Origin: Cryobacterium sp. PH31-L1
GTDB lineage: Bacteria; Actinomycetota; Actinomycetes; Actinomycetales; Microbacteriaceae
Length of the DNA stretch: 64,000 nt
Direction: 5' to 3'
Assembly (NCBI RefSeq): GCF_030063145.1
Contig: NZ_JASISM010000001.1
Span: 835,594 to 899,593, forward strand
The stretch's first letter is position 1. Every line of letters begins with the position of its first letter. Below the pieces are notes generated by a model. That model saw only the letters and a program-made list of their open reading frames with translations, was not told the DNA's origin and did not search any database. Shown one piece after another: positions 44,892 through 53,833 of this stretch. Made by a program: the position numbers and the translations under genes.

Positions 44892-45802
44892 GTTCTGTAC
44901 TGTACGACGCCCCCGGACCGAAGTCCCGGGCGCGATCGCGTCTCATTTCCATTGTCGGCACGATTATCTTGGCCGGTGGCTTACTCGCCCTGATTGTGGT
45001 GCTCGGCCTGCCCAAGACCAGCGCTAACGGGGCCGTGCAGCCGGGCCTCTGGGATATCAGTCGCTGGGACGTTTTCAACGACCTTCTGGTCTGGCGCACC
45101 CTCGGATTGGGTGCACTCGCGACCCTGCGCATGGCCGCGGTCGCCGCCGTCTTCGCGCTGGTGATCGGAGTGCTGTTCTCCTTCGGCCGGTTGTCGGCAT
45201 CCGCTTGGATCCGGGTGCCCACCACGGTGTTGCTCGAATTCTTCCGCGGTATGCCCGTGCTGCTCATGATGCTGTTCATCCTGCTGGTGTTCTCCACCGG
45301 ATCGTTCTGGGCTGGTGTGGCCGCCCTGTCTGTCTACAACGGTGCCATCATCGGTGAGGCGCTCCGTGCCGGGATCAACGCACTGCCGAGGGGGCAGCGC
45401 GAAGCTGGACTCGCTATCGGCCTGACCCCGGTGGCCACCCGGTTCCGCATCGAGTTCCCGCAGGCCTTTCGCCAGATGTTGCCGATCATCATCGCCCAGC
45501 TGGTCGTGCTGCTCAAGGACACGTCGCTGTCCTTTATCGTGGGCTACAACGAACTTCTCCGCTCCGGGCTGAACCAGCTCGCCAACTTCTTCGGCGAACA
45601 GTACAAGTTCTCGTTTTTCTTCATTGTGCTCGCCATCTATCTGGCCATGAACCTGTCGCTGTCCTGGCTGGCACGCAGAATTGCCAAGCGCACCGGCCCG
45701 CAGGCCGGCAGCGTCACGAAGGACGACTCCGCGCCTCCAATTGACCCAGTGCAGGCCGACCCGCGCATTTTGGGTGCCCAGAGCAGAAGCCAGGGAGCCT
45801 GA
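44888..45802 (+). CDS. gluD: Glutamate ABC importer permease 2
   Basis: 304 aa. Same permease family with an N-terminal extra helix and a 40-residue polar C-terminal tail. EAA loop: GQREAGLAIGLTPVATRFRIEFPQAFRQ (about 178-205, in two parts). LLKDTSLSFIVGYNELL is a family landmark. Last gene of the importer operon; pheS follows after 20 nt with its own promoter box. Confidence 0.92.
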   Translation: MSSVLYDAPGPKSRARSRLISIVGTIILAGGLLALIVVLGLPKTSANGAVQPGLWDISRWDVFNDLLVWRTLGLGALATLRMAAVAAVFALVIGVLFSFGRLSASAWIRVPTTVLLEFFRGMPVLLMMLFILLVFSTGSFWAGVAALSVYNGAIIGEALRAGINALPRGQREAGLAIGLTPVATRFRIEFPQAFRQMLPIIIAQLVVLLKDTSLSFIVGYNELLRSGLNQLANFFGEQYKFSFFFIVLAIYLAMNLSLSWLARRIAKRTGPQAGSVTKDDSAPPIDPVQADPRILGAQSRSQGA

Positions 45803-45808
45803 GGCAGG

Positions 45809-45814
45809 TAAACT
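45809..45814 (+). promoter_or_regulatory. -10 box TAAACT for pheS
   Basis: TAAACT with an 8-nt spacer to the GTG at 45823; no ribosome binding site and no T-box leader. Confidence 0.5.
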
Positions 45815-45822
45815 CAGGGACT

Positions 45823-46881
45823 GTGTCTGATCCCGCTGGTCCCATCGACCCACCCGCCATTACCGAAGAGGCAGTGAACGCCGCGGTTGACGCCGCACTG
45901 GCCGCCATCGCTGTAGCCGCAACGACCGCCGCGCTCAAGCTCGTACGCAGCGAGCATGCGGGTGAGGCTTCGCCGCTGTCGAAGCTCAATGCGCTCATGC
46001 GCAGCGTGCCCGGCAACCAGAAGGCCGCCGCCGGCAAGCTCGTCGGCCAGGCTCGCGGCGTCGTCACCAAGGCGCTGACCGCTCGTGAAGACGAGATCGG
46101 CACAGCGGAAGCTGCCGCGCGGCTGCTCGCCGAAACGGTGGACGTGACGGCAGCAGCATCCGCTTGGAAGGCCGGGGCGCGGCATCCCATTTCGCTGCTC
46201 AGCGAACGAGCTGCCGACGTCTTCGTGGCCATGGGCTGGGAAGTCGCCGAAGGGCCGGAGCTCGAAAGCGAATGGTTCAACTTCGACGGACTCAACTTCG
46301 ACGAGGACCACCCCGCCCGGGCAATGCAGGACACCTTCTTCGTCGAGCCGACGGATGCCCACCTCGTCTTGCGCACGCAGACCTCGCCTGTTCAGCTGCG
46401 CGCGTTGCTCAGCCGTGAGCTGCCGGTCTACGTCGTCGCGCCCGGGCGGGTGTTTCGCACCGACGAACTCGACGCCACGCACACGCCGGTGTTCCACCAG
46501 ATCGAGGGCATCGCCATCGACAAAGGCCTCACCATGGCCAACCTGCGTGGCACCCTCGACCACTTCGTCAAGGCACTGTTCGGTCCCGAAGCCAAGGTGC
46601 GCCTGCGCCCGAACTACTTTCCGTTCACCGAACCGAGCGCCGAGCTCGACGTCTGGCACCCCACCTTCAAGGACGGTGCCCGCTGGATCGAGTGGGGCGG
46701 CTGCGGCATGGTGCACGCGAATGTGCTGCGCTCGGCCGGAATCGACCCCGACGTGTACTCCGGGTTCGCGTTCGGAGTGGGCGTTGAGCGAGCAGTGATG
46801 TTTAGAAATGACGTAAAGGACATGCACGACATGGTCGAAGGCGATATCCGGTTCAGCCAGCAGTTCGGGATGAACCTCTGA
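45823..46881 (+). CDS. pheS: Phenylalanine-tRNA ligase alpha subunit
   Basis: 352 aa. An N-terminal coiled-coil for tRNA binding (about 1-95) and the class II catalytic core: HPISLLSERAADVF, motif 2 VYVVAPGRVFRTDELDATHTPVFHQIEG (about 205-232, in pieces) and motif 3 GFAFGVGVERAVMF. It activates Phe in an alpha2-beta2 enzyme with PheT. The stop overlaps the pheT ATG (TGATG). Confidence 0.97.
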   Translation: MSDPAGPIDPPAITEEAVNAAVDAALAAIAVAATTAALKLVRSEHAGEASPLSKLNALMRSVPGNQKAAAGKLVGQARGVVTKALTAREDEIGTAEAAARLLAETVDVTAAASAWKAGARHPISLLSERAADVFVAMGWEVAEGPELESEWFNFDGLNFDEDHPARAMQDTFFVEPTDAHLVLRTQTSPVQLRALLSRELPVYVVAPGRVFRTDELDATHTPVFHQIEGIAIDKGLTMANLRGTLDHFVKALFGPEAKVRLRPNYFPFTEPSAELDVWHPTFKDGARWIEWGGCGMVHANVLRSAGIDPDVYSGFAFGVGVERAVMFRNDVKDMHDMVEGDIRFSQQFGMNL

Positions 46882-49505
46882 TGCGGGTGCCACTGAGCTG
46901 GCTCGGTGAATTCGTCGACCTCGCGCCCGGCACCACGCCGGAAGACGTGCACGCCGCGCTCGTGAGCGTCGGGCTCGAAGAAGAAGACATCCACCGCTTC
47001 GAGATCTCCGGCCCGATCGTGGTCGGCGAAGTACTCGAATTCGTCGGTGAAGAGCAGACCAACGGCAAAACCATCAACTGGTGCCAGGTGCGCGTGGCGC
47101 CCGACGGTGAGCTCGCCGCCGACGGCGGTCCGGACATCCACGGCATCATCTGCGGCGCGCACAACTTCGCCGTCGGCGACAAGGTCGTCGTGACCCTGCC
47201 AGGCGCCTCGCTGCCCGGCCCGTTCCCGATCGCGGCCCGCAAGACCTACGGACACGTCTCCGATGGCATGATCGCCTCGGCCCGTGAACTCGGCCTCGGC
47301 GACGAGCACGACGGCATTCTGCTGCTGAAATCTCTTGGTATCGACGCGCCGGTGGGAACGGATGCGATTCCCCTGCTCGGCCTGGACGACAGCGCCGTCG
47401 AGATCAACGTCACCCCCGACCGCGGCTACGCCTTCTCCATTCGTGGCGTCGCCCGCGAATACTCGCACGCGACCGGCGTGCCGTTTCGCGATCCCGCACT
47501 GGCCCTCACCGTCGTGGCCCCGGTCACCCGGTTCCCGGTCACCATCGACGACCAGGCTCCGATTCGGGACCGGATCGGCTCGACCGTGTTCGTGACCCGC
47601 GTCGTGCGCGGCGTCGACCCCACCCGGCCGACCCCGGCTTGGATGATCGCCCGGCTCGGGCTGGTCGGCATTCGATCGATCTCGCTCGTCGTCGACGTGA
47701 CCAACTACGTGATGTTCGAGCTGGGCCAGCCGCTGCACGGCTACGACCTCGACAAGCTTTCCGGCGGCATCATCGTGCGGCGCGCGACCCCCGGCGAGAA
47801 GTTCACCACGCTCGACGCGGTCACCCGCACGCTCAATGTTGAAGATCTGCTGATCACCGACGAATCCGGGCCGATAGGACTGGCCGGCGTGATGGGCGGG
47901 GCGAGCACCGAAATCACCGCGCAGACCGTCAACGTGCTGGTCGAGGCCGCCAACTTCGACCCGGTTTCGATCGCGCGCTCGGCCCGCCGCCACAAGCTGC
48001 CGAGCGAGGCGAGCAAACGGTTCGAACGCGGCGTCGACCCGCAGGTTGCTGCCGCTGCCGCCGCCCGCGTGATGCAGCTGCTGGTGGACCTCGCCGGGGG
48101 AGTCGCCGACGACCTCGGTTCGGTGTACGACATGACGACCGCACCCGTTCCGATTGTGTTGCCGACCGGATTCGTGTCGGGCCTGATCGGCCTGAACTAT
48201 ACCGGCGACGAGGTGCGCGATGCACTCGTCGAGGTCGGTGCTTCCCTGCACGATGTCGGCGGCGTGCTGCAGGTCACGCCCCCGACCTGGCGCCCCGACC
48301 TCACGGACAAGTGGACCCTCGCCGAGGAGGTCGCCCGCATCGTCGGATACGACCGCATCCCCTCGGTGCTGCCCGTCGCCCCGCCCGGCCGTGGCCTGAC
48401 CCGCACGCAGACGCTGCGGCGCACGGTCGCGCAGACCCTTGCGGCCACCGGTCACACCGAGGTGCTGACCTACCCGTTTGTGTCGGAGAAGGCGAACAAC
48501 CTGTTCGGTATGCCGGTTTCGACCGCTGTCGTGGGTAGCGAAACGGATGCCGACGGTGGCGTTGCCGAGGCGAGCGCGGCATCCGCTGTGCGGGTGCCGG
48601 TTTCGCAAATGAAGGTCGTCAACCCGCTCGACGGTGAGGCGCCGTTCCTGCGCACGTCGATTCTGCCGGGCATGTTGCAGATCGCGCACCGCAACCGTTC
48701 TCGCGGGCTGGTTGACGTCGCCATCTATGAGCAGGGTCTGGTCTTTCGGCCCGAAGCCGGCGTCACCTACGGAACGGCCGTGCTTCCTGCCGGGGCAGCG
48801 CGTCCGAGCACCGAGCAGGAGGCAGCGCTGAACGCGGGAATCGTGCCGCAGCCGCTCCTGGTCGGGGTTGTTCTGGTGGGCAATGACGTGCGGCACCAGC
48901 CGGGCCTGCCCGCTGTGGCTGCCGGCTGGCAGTCGGCGCTGGCCACCGTGCAGCAGGTGGCGCTGGCCACCGGTGTGCGCATCGAGGTGCGCCAGGGCGT
49001 GCACCCGGCGATGCACCCGGGCCGGACCGCCGAACTATTCGTGACCGCCCTGGGTGCCGCGACCGCTGCTGCTTCGACGGTAACGGTCGGATTCGCCGGT
49101 GAACTGCTGCCGACCGTCGCCGACGACTACGACCTGCCCGCCGTCGTCGCCGTCGCCGAGATCAACCTGGGGCTCGTCTTCGCACAGGCCGACGCGGATC
49201 TCACGGTCACGCCGATCCGCACGATGCCCGCCGCCACGCAGGACCTGTCGCTCGTCGTCGCGGCCTCCGTACCGGCTGCTGCCCTGCGTGGGGCCGTTGC
49301 CGAGGGTGCGGGTGCGCTGCTCGAGAGCATCGAGCTGGTGGACGACTACCGGGGTGCCGGCGTCGAATCCGGCCGGAAGTCGCTCACCTTCGCGCTGCGT
49401 TTTCGCGGCGAAGAGCGCACGCTGACCGCCGCCGAGGCGAGCGCCGCCCGTCTGGCCGGCGTGGCCCTCGCCGCCGACCGCTACGGGGCCACCCTGCGCG
49501 AGTAG
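46881..49505 (+). CDS. pheT: Phenylalanine-tRNA ligase beta subunit
   Basis: 874 aa. N-terminal OB-fold tRNA-binding domain, B5 (PTWRPDLTDKWTLAEEVARI) and B3/4 editing domain (TPGEKFTTLDAVTRTL, DLLITDESGPIGLAGVMGG), catalytic-like core and a C-terminal anticodon-binding FDX-ACB domain (ATQDLSLVVAASVPAAALRG, DDYRGAGVESGRKSLTF). It begins in the pheS stop. In many actinobacteria argC follows directly; here about 2.1 kb of repeat-rich DNA with one extra gene intervenes. Confidence 0.97.
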   Translation: MRVPLSWLGEFVDLAPGTTPEDVHAALVSVGLEEEDIHRFEISGPIVVGEVLEFVGEEQTNGKTINWCQVRVAPDGELAADGGPDIHGIICGAHNFAVGDKVVVTLPGASLPGPFPIAARKTYGHVSDGMIASARELGLGDEHDGILLLKSLGIDAPVGTDAIPLLGLDDSAVEINVTPDRGYAFSIRGVAREYSHATGVPFRDPALALTVVAPVTRFPVTIDDQAPIRDRIGSTVFVTRVVRGVDPTRPTPAWMIARLGLVGIRSISLVVDVTNYVMFELGQPLHGYDLDKLSGGIIVRRATPGEKFTTLDAVTRTLNVEDLLITDESGPIGLAGVMGGASTEITAQTVNVLVEAANFDPVSIARSARRHKLPSEASKRFERGVDPQVAAAAAARVMQLLVDLAGGVADDLGSVYDMTTAPVPIVLPTGFVSGLIGLNYTGDEVRDALVEVGASLHDVGGVLQVTPPTWRPDLTDKWTLAEEVARIVGYDRIPSVLPVAPPGRGLTRTQTLRRTVAQTLAATGHTEVLTYPFVSEKANNLFGMPVSTAVVGSETDADGGVAEASAASAVRVPVSQMKVVNPLDGEAPFLRTSILPGMLQIAHRNRSRGLVDVAIYEQGLVFRPEAGVTYGTAVLPAGAARPSTEQEAALNAGIVPQPLLVGVVLVGNDVRHQPGLPAVAAGWQSALATVQQVALATGVRIEVRQGVHPAMHPGRTAELFVTALGAATAAASTVTVGFAGELLPTVADDYDLPAVVAVAEINLGLVFAQADADLTVTPIRTMPAATQDLSLVVAASVPAAALRGAVAEGAGALLESIELVDDYRGAGVESGRKSLTFALRFRGEERTLTAAEASAARLAGVALAADRYGATLRE

Positions 49506-49630
49506 CGCTGGTGCCTGTGCCTGTGCCTGTGCCGCCCGCGGGCAGCGGGTGCCGCGAGTCGCTCGATCAGGGGCGGCCCGCGGCATCCGCTCGTCGTGGC
49601 ACTGGCTAGAGTCGGTGGCACTCGTTGGTC

Positions 49631-49660
49631 GGGGTGCCGCGAACTCTAACGAGTGCCGCG
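49631..49660 (+). repeat. Palindromic repeat, copy 1
   Basis: Full core. GGCACTCGTT just upstream (49617-49626) can pair with AACGAGTGCC in the core, giving a 10-bp stem. Confidence 0.75.
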
Positions 49661-49756
49661 AGGCGCGCCCTGCAGCCCGGCGACCTGCCTCTGTGGGGAT
49701 GGCGTGCGGCATCAATTCGTTGGGGCACCCTTTAGCGATGGTGGCACTTCTACGTA

Positions 49757-49793
49757 GGGGTGCCGCGAACGTCAAGGGGTGCCGCGAACGTCA
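49757..49793 (+). repeat. Palindromic repeat, copy 2 (two half-cores)
   Basis: The 18-mer GGGGTGCCGCGAACGTCA occurs twice, 19 nt apart; the CTAACGAGTGCC right half is missing. Confidence 0.65.
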
Positions 49794-49923
49794 TCGGCTG
49801 CCCGGAACTTCCGTGCGCCACAAACGCCGTCGAGTCCGGTCGGCGGGCTACCTGACCCTTTGGGCCAGGTCCGTAGACACCCGCTGCTCGTGGCACTCGT
49901 TACAGTCTGGGGCTCGCGTTGCA

Positions 49924-49952
49924 GGGGTGCCGCGAACTCTAACGAGTGCCGC
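49924..49952 (+). repeat. Palindromic repeat, copy 3
   Basis: Full core followed by AACTTCGTCGAGTGG, a degraded second half-site. Confidence 0.75.
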
Positions 49953-50091
49953 CAACTTCGTCGAGTGGCCGCAAAATTACCGTGCGCCACAAACGCCGTC
50001 GAGTGCGGCTGGCGGGTGGACGGCCTCTGCAGGGCGGCTCGCGGCATCCGTTGCTTGCGGCACTTGTTAGATACCAGGGCACTCGTTGGTA

Positions 50092-50120
50092 GGGGTGCCG
50101 CGAACTCTAACGAGTGCCGC
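50092..50120 (+). repeat. Palindromic repeat, copy 4, overlapping a gene end
   Basis: Full core with perfect upstream GGCACTCGTTGGTA. On the minus strand it encodes the last residues and the TAG stop (50109-50107) of the AbiEi-like gene. Confidence 0.8.
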
Positions 50121-51108
50121 GATGGGCGGGAACGGCGCGCGGCACGCCCTTCTCGAGCAGAAACCGGTAGAAGTCCGTGGAGTTGAGGGCCAGATTCCAG
50201 CCCCATCGATCGAAGCTACCAACGCCGGGGCGAAGGAGGCTCTCCCGATCCTTCTCGGCCACGACCACCTCGACCACGTCCTTTTCGTTCATGACTGCCG
50301 CGCGGGTGTACTTGATGTGCCCGTCGAACTCACCGATCTTGCGCACGTCTCGCCAGAAGAAGTCGACATAGAACGTGCGGCCAGCGACATCGAATCGCAC
50401 CTGCAATTCGGGAATCTGGAACCCCAGTTCCTCGAAACGCACTCGACTGAGCGACTCGCCAGCGTTGGCCGACAGGCCGTTGGCGAACGCGATGGCCCGT
50501 TCGGCGGCGTGCCGCCCGGTGCGCGGGTTCACCAACTCCAGCTCGGTCAGGAGCGACGCCTTCGTGATTGGCGGCGCACCCGTGGTGTACTCGCCGGCTG
50601 CGCCCGTGTTCTCCCGATTGAGCGCATGGTCGATCATGGTCACGCCGGTGAGGAGACTGCACCCGGCGGCCATGTCGATGAGGGTTCGAGACAGACTGGT
50701 CACCGCAACACCGGAAATGAACGTCGAGTTCGGATCGGCCACGGCTCGGTGAGAGGTCAGTAGTCGATGACTGCTCCCGCCTCGGGCGTCTGGCAGGAGG
50801 GCATGCACCGTAGTAGGCCACTTGCCGATGAGCGGGAGGCCATGTAACACCGCCGCCGAATGATGCGACAGCACGAGTTGTCGCTCCGCCGCGGCGGCAG
50901 TGGCGCGAACGAATAAGCGGTACTTCCCGTCGGGTCCCATGGCCTGCCATTTCGAGCCGAGGGTGTACCAGCCGCGTCGCAGGCGCCTGAGCTCGCCGCG
51001 CTGCACGAGGGCAGCGACGGCATGCTCATTCAGGCCCGCAAAACGGAGAGCTTCCGCGGTGATCAGCCCATCGCCGAGCACGTCCTGCATTCCCAGGGTC
51101 TCCAACAT
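50107..51108 (-). CDS. AbiEi-like HTH plus DUF559/Vsr-like nuclease protein
   Basis: 333 aa from the ATG at 51108. Residues 10-50 form a winged-helix AbiEi-type antitoxin domain (LITAEALRFAGLNEHAVAALVQRGELRRLRRGWY, in pieces). The middle (about 75-200) has the AbiEi landmarks LSHHSAAVLHGLP and SLSRTLIDMA. The C-terminus (about 218-325) fits the PD-(D/E)xK pattern of DUF559/Vsr-like nucleases: Glu218, Asp249 in YVDFFW, Glu260 and Asp262 in GEFDGHIKY. No toxin gene (AbiEii) is adjacent. It stands alone in an island between pheT and argC, flanked by same-orientation palindromic repeats. Nuclease and defence roles are inferred. Confidence 0.75.
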   Translation of the reverse strand: MLETLGMQDVLGDGLITAEALRFAGLNEHAVAALVQRGELRRLRRGWYTLGSKWQAMGPDGKYRLFVRATAAAAERQLVLSHHSAAVLHGLPLIGKWPTTVHALLPDARGGSSHRLLTSHRAVADPNSTFISGVAVTSLSRTLIDMAAGCSLLTGVTMIDHALNRENTGAAGEYTTGAPPITKASLLTELELVNPRTGRHAAERAIAFANGLSANAGESLSRVRFEELGFQIPELQVRFDVAGRTFYVDFFWRDVRKIGEFDGHIKYTRAAVMNEKDVVEVVVAEKDRESLLRPGVGSFDRWGWNLALNSTDFYRFLLEKGVPRAVPAHRGTR

Positions 51109-51246
51109 GTGCCCAGCCTTCCGCGGGATCGGATGCCGTGTTCGCGTGGCGTGACATCTGTGGAGAACTGGCTGAGGGCGTCCGCTGGGGAGGAGCGGGC
51201 TCGCCGCGCCCGCGGCAGTGCTCGGAGATGGAGGCACCGGTAGGTA

Positions 51247-51277
51247 GGGGGGCCGCGAACTCTAACGAGTGCCGCGA
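51247..51277 (+). repeat. Palindromic repeat, copy 5
   Basis: GGGGGGCCGCGAACTCTAAC then GAGTGCCGCGA; one base differs from the core (T to G in GGTGCC). Confidence 0.75.
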
Positions 51278-51396
51278 CGGGGACGGGGACAGGTGACGCG
51301 GCGCTTGGGTAGTGGATGCCGTTGGCCGACCTTTCGGGCTGGCCCGCGGCGTCCGCTCCTCGCGGCACTCATCGGCGATGTGAGCACTCCTAGGTA

Positions 51397-51425
51397 GGGG
51401 GCCGCGAACTCTAACGCGTGCCGCG
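51397..51425 (+). repeat. Palindromic repeat, copy 6
   Basis: GGGGGCCGCGAACTCTAACG then CGTGCCGC; one base is lost at GGTGCC and A is changed to C in GAGTGCC. Confidence 0.7.
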
Positions 51426-51488
51426 ACGGGTGCTGCGGGCCTGTGCTGCGCCCGCGGCACCCTTTGACGTTCGGTGCACTCGTTGGTA

Positions 51489-51520
51489 GGGGTGCCGCGA
51501 ACTCTAATGGGTTTCGCGAC
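51489..51520 (+). repeat. Palindromic repeat, copy 7 (degraded right arm)
   Basis: GGGGTGCCGCGAACTCTAAT then GGGTTTCGCGAC; the left half is intact with GTGCACTCGTTGGTA upstream, and the right arm has decayed. Confidence 0.7.
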
Positions 51521-51579
51521 GTGGGAGCTGGCGCGTGACGCCGCGTAGCGGCGCGGAAACGGTGCCGCCGGGGCCGCGC

Positions 51580-51585
51580 TAGGTT
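51580..51585 (+). promoter_or_regulatory. -10 box TAGGTT for leaderless argC
   Basis: TAGGTT, 6-nt spacer, ATG at 51592. No arginine-repressor box was recognised around it. Confidence 0.55.
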
Positions 51586-51591
51586 TAACAC

Positions 51592-52653
51592 ATGGTTTTT
51601 TCGGTGGCAGTGGCGGGCGCGAGTGGGTATGCGGGCGGCGAACTGCTGCGGCTGCTCGCCGGACACCCCGAATTCGAGGTGCGCACGGTCACCGCGCACA
51701 GCAACGCCGGGCAGCGCCTAATCGACGTACAACCCTCGCTGCGTTCCCTCGCCCACCTGACCCTCGTCGACACGACCCCCGAGAATCTCAGCGGCCACGA
51801 TGTTGTGTTCGTGGCCCTGCCGCACGGAAAATCAGGCCAGCTCACGGCCCATCTGCCCGCCGAAACGCTCGTGGTGGACTGCGGGGCCGACCACCGCCTC
51901 GAGAATTCCGACGACTGGGCGGCGTTCTACGGCGGCGACTACTTCGGTGCCTGGACCTACGGGGTTCCGGAGCTGCCGATGGCGAACGGCAAGCAACGCG
52001 ATCATATCGTCGGCGCTCGCCGCATCGCCGCCCCCGGCTGCAACGCCAGCACCGTAGCCCTGGCGCTCGCCCCCGGCATCCACGCCGGTGTGATCGAGGC
52101 GCGAGACCTCGTGGCCGTGCTCGCGGTCGGTCCGAGCGGCGCCGGCAAGAGCCTGAAAGTTCCTAACCTCGCGGCCGAGATACTCGGCTCGGCCAACCCG
52201 TATGCCGTCGGCGGTACGCACCGGCACATCCCCGAGATCGTGCAGTCGCTGCGCTGGGCCGGAAGCCAGGCATCCGCTCTGTCAGGCGACGCCACCATCT
52301 CCTTCACCCCGGTGATCGTGCCGATGTCGCGCGGTATCCTCGCGACGTCGACCGCCCGCCTGGTGCCCGGAACGACCGCCGCCGCCGTGCGAGAAGCCTG
52401 GGCAAGCGCCTACGCCGACGAACCGTTCGTGCACCTGCTGTCCGAAGGCCACTTTCCGCGCACGGCCGACGTGCTCGGCGCCAACACCGCCCTGATCGGA
52501 CTGGCCGTCGACGAAGCAGCCGGGCGGGTCGTCACCATCACCGCGATCGACAATCTCGTCAAGGGCACTGCCGGCGCTGCCATCCAATCCGCCAATATTG
52601 CCCTCGGTTTGACCGAAACACTCGGTCTGACCATGAATGGAGTTGCTCCGTGA
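51592..52653 (+). CDS. argC: N-acetyl-gamma-glutamyl-phosphate reductase ArgC
   Basis: 353 aa. Rossmann motif [14 protein letters not shown] (about 8-21), nucleophile Cys150 in APGCNAS, and [10 protein letters not shown] with the conserved His near 206-210. NADPH-dependent third step of arginine synthesis. First gene of argCJBDF; its stop overlaps the argJ GTG. Leaderless start indicated by TAGGTT. Confidence 0.97.
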   Translation: MVFSVAVAGASGYAGGELLRLLAGHPEFEVRTVTAHSNAGQRLIDVQPSLRSLAHLTLVDTTPENLSGHDVVFVALPHGKSGQLTAHLPAETLVVDCGADHRLENSDDWAAFYGGDYFGAWTYGVPELPMANGKQRDHIVGARRIAAPGCNASTVALALAPGIHAGVIEARDLVAVLAVGPSGAGKSLKVPNLAAEILGSANPYAVGGTHRHIPEIVQSLRWAGSQASALSGDATISFTPVIVPMSRGILATSTARLVPGTTAAAVREAWASAYADEPFVHLLSEGHFPRTADVLGANTALIGLAVDEAAGRVVTITAIDNLVKGTAGAAIQSANIALGLTETLGLTMNGVAP

Positions 52654-53831
52654 GTGTCACCCTTCCCGCCGGTTTTGCTGCTGCCGGTGTCACTGCCGGC
52701 CTGAAGAAGTCCGGTGGGCTCGACCTCGCCCTCGTACAGAACCTCGGCCCGCTGCAGAACGCCGCGACCGTGTTCACGAGCAACCGCTGCCAGGCCAACC
52801 CCGTCATCTGGAGCACCCAGGTCATGAGTGATGGCCAGGTCAGCGCGATCGTGCTCAACTCCGGTGGCGCCAACTGCTATACCGGGAGCATCGGCTTTCA
52901 GACCACGCACGCCACCGCCGAAGCGGTCGCGAAGCGCCTCGACATCTCGTCCGGCGACGTTCTGGTCTGCTCGACCGGCCTGATCGGCGAGCAGCTCAAC
53001 CTCGACCTCGTCAGCGCGGGCGTCTGGGACGCCACCCTCGCCATCAAAACGGATGCCGCCACCACGCCCGCCGCCGGCCTCCTGGCCGCGCAGGCCATCA
53101 TGACCACCGACACCCGACCGAAGCAGGCGGCACACACTTCCCCGGCCGGCTGGAGCATCGGTGCCATGGCCAAGGGCGCCGGCATGCTCGCACCGGGACT
53201 GGCCACGATGCTCGTCGTCATCACGACGGACGCCGTGCTGGACTCGGACGAGCTCGACACGTCGCTGCACGCGGCCACCAGGGTCACCTTCGACCGCCTC
53301 GACTCCGACGGCTGCATGTCGACCAATGACACCGTGAGCCTGCTCTGCTCCGGGGCCAGCGGTGTTAGCGCCGACCTGGCCGAATTCTCCGCCGCGCTCG
53401 TCGAGATCTGCCGCGACCTCACTCTGCAGTTGCAGGGAGACGCGGAGGGCGCCGCGCATGACGTGGCGATCACCGTCACCAACGCGCTCTCCGAAGACGA
53501 AGCCGTCACGGTGGCCCGCGCGGTCTCCCGCAGCAACCTGTTCAAGTCGGCCATCTTCGGCAACGACCCGAACTGGGGCCGCGTGCTCGCCGCAGCCGGA
53601 ACAGTCCCGGTCAAGGACGCCGCTTTCGACCCCTACGGAATCGACGTCGCCATCAACGGTGTGCAGGTGTGTACCGCGGGGGAGCCCGACCAGCCGCGCG
53701 ACCTCGTCGACCTCACGAAGCGCGCCGTCACCGTGCTGATCGACCTGCACGCCGGCAACGAAACGGCCACACTGTGGACCAATGACCTCACCCACGACTA
53801 CGTCGAAGAGAACAGCGCGTACTCGAGCTGA
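52650..53831 (+). CDS. argJ: Bifunctional ornithine acetyltransferase/N-acetylglutamate synthase ArgJ
   Basis: 393 aa. Self-cleaving enzyme; the nucleophile is Thr186 in APGLATML, so the precursor splits into alpha and beta chains. KGAGMLAPG and the [19 protein letters not shown] region (about 290-310) are family landmarks. It recycles the acetyl group from acetylornithine to glutamate, closing the arginine cycle. GTG start inside the argC stop. Confidence 0.97.
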   Translation: MSVTLPAGFAAAGVTAGLKKSGGLDLALVQNLGPLQNAATVFTSNRCQANPVIWSTQVMSDGQVSAIVLNSGGANCYTGSIGFQTTHATAEAVAKRLDISSGDVLVCSTGLIGEQLNLDLVSAGVWDATLAIKTDAATTPAAGLLAAQAIMTTDTRPKQAAHTSPAGWSIGAMAKGAGMLAPGLATMLVVITTDAVLDSDELDTSLHAATRVTFDRLDSDGCMSTNDTVSLLCSGASGVSADLAEFSAALVEICRDLTLQLQGDAEGAAHDVAITVTNALSEDEAVTVARAVSRSNLFKSAIFGNDPNWGRVLAAAGTVPVKDAAFDPYGIDVAINGVQVCTAGEPDQPRDLVDLTKRAVTVLIDLHAGNETATLWTNDLTHDYVEENSAYSS

Positions 53832-53833
53832 CC

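Larger units (their letters stand above)
49506..50106. repeat. Repeat-rich intergenic block, left of the AbiEi-like gene
   Basis: About 600 bp without a credible gene. It holds four copies of a palindromic unit whose core begins GGGGTGCCGCGAACTCTAAC and continues GAGTGCCGC. Each core is preceded by one or two GGCACTCGTT-like half-sites and often by GCGGCATCCG. Copies at 49757, 49924 and 50092 are 167-168 bp apart. A second string, GTGCGCCACAAACGCCGTCG, occurs at about 49813 and 49982 in the same phase. The opening bases repeat GTGCCT three times (49511-49528). Confidence 0.8.
51109..51591. repeat. Repeat-rich intergenic block, right of the AbiEi-like gene
   Basis: About 480 bp without a credible gene. 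It holds copies 5-7 of the same palindromic family in the same orientation as copies 1-4, each again preceded by GCCCGCGG(C)-type and GGCACTC-type half-sites. It also contains the upstream region of the AbiEi-like gene and, at its right end, the argC -10 box. Confidence 0.8.

Noticed and set aside
49617..49660. CIRCE/HrcA operator
   Set aside because: GGCACTCGTT and AACGAGTGCC resemble CIRCE half-sites (GCACTC/GAGTGC), but the loop is about 20 nt instead of 9, the outer TTA/TAA bases are missing, and no heat-shock gene follows.
49549..50070. 173-aa open frame across the left repeat block
   Set aside because: It consists of repeat-derived peptides, has no ribosome binding site or domain, and similar repeat peptides arise in several frames on both strands.
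49600..51520. CRISPR array
   Set aside because: Cores are about 29 nt but spacing runs from 93 bp to over 1 kb, units are diverged, the inter-repeat DNA is itself repeated, and no cas genes are present.
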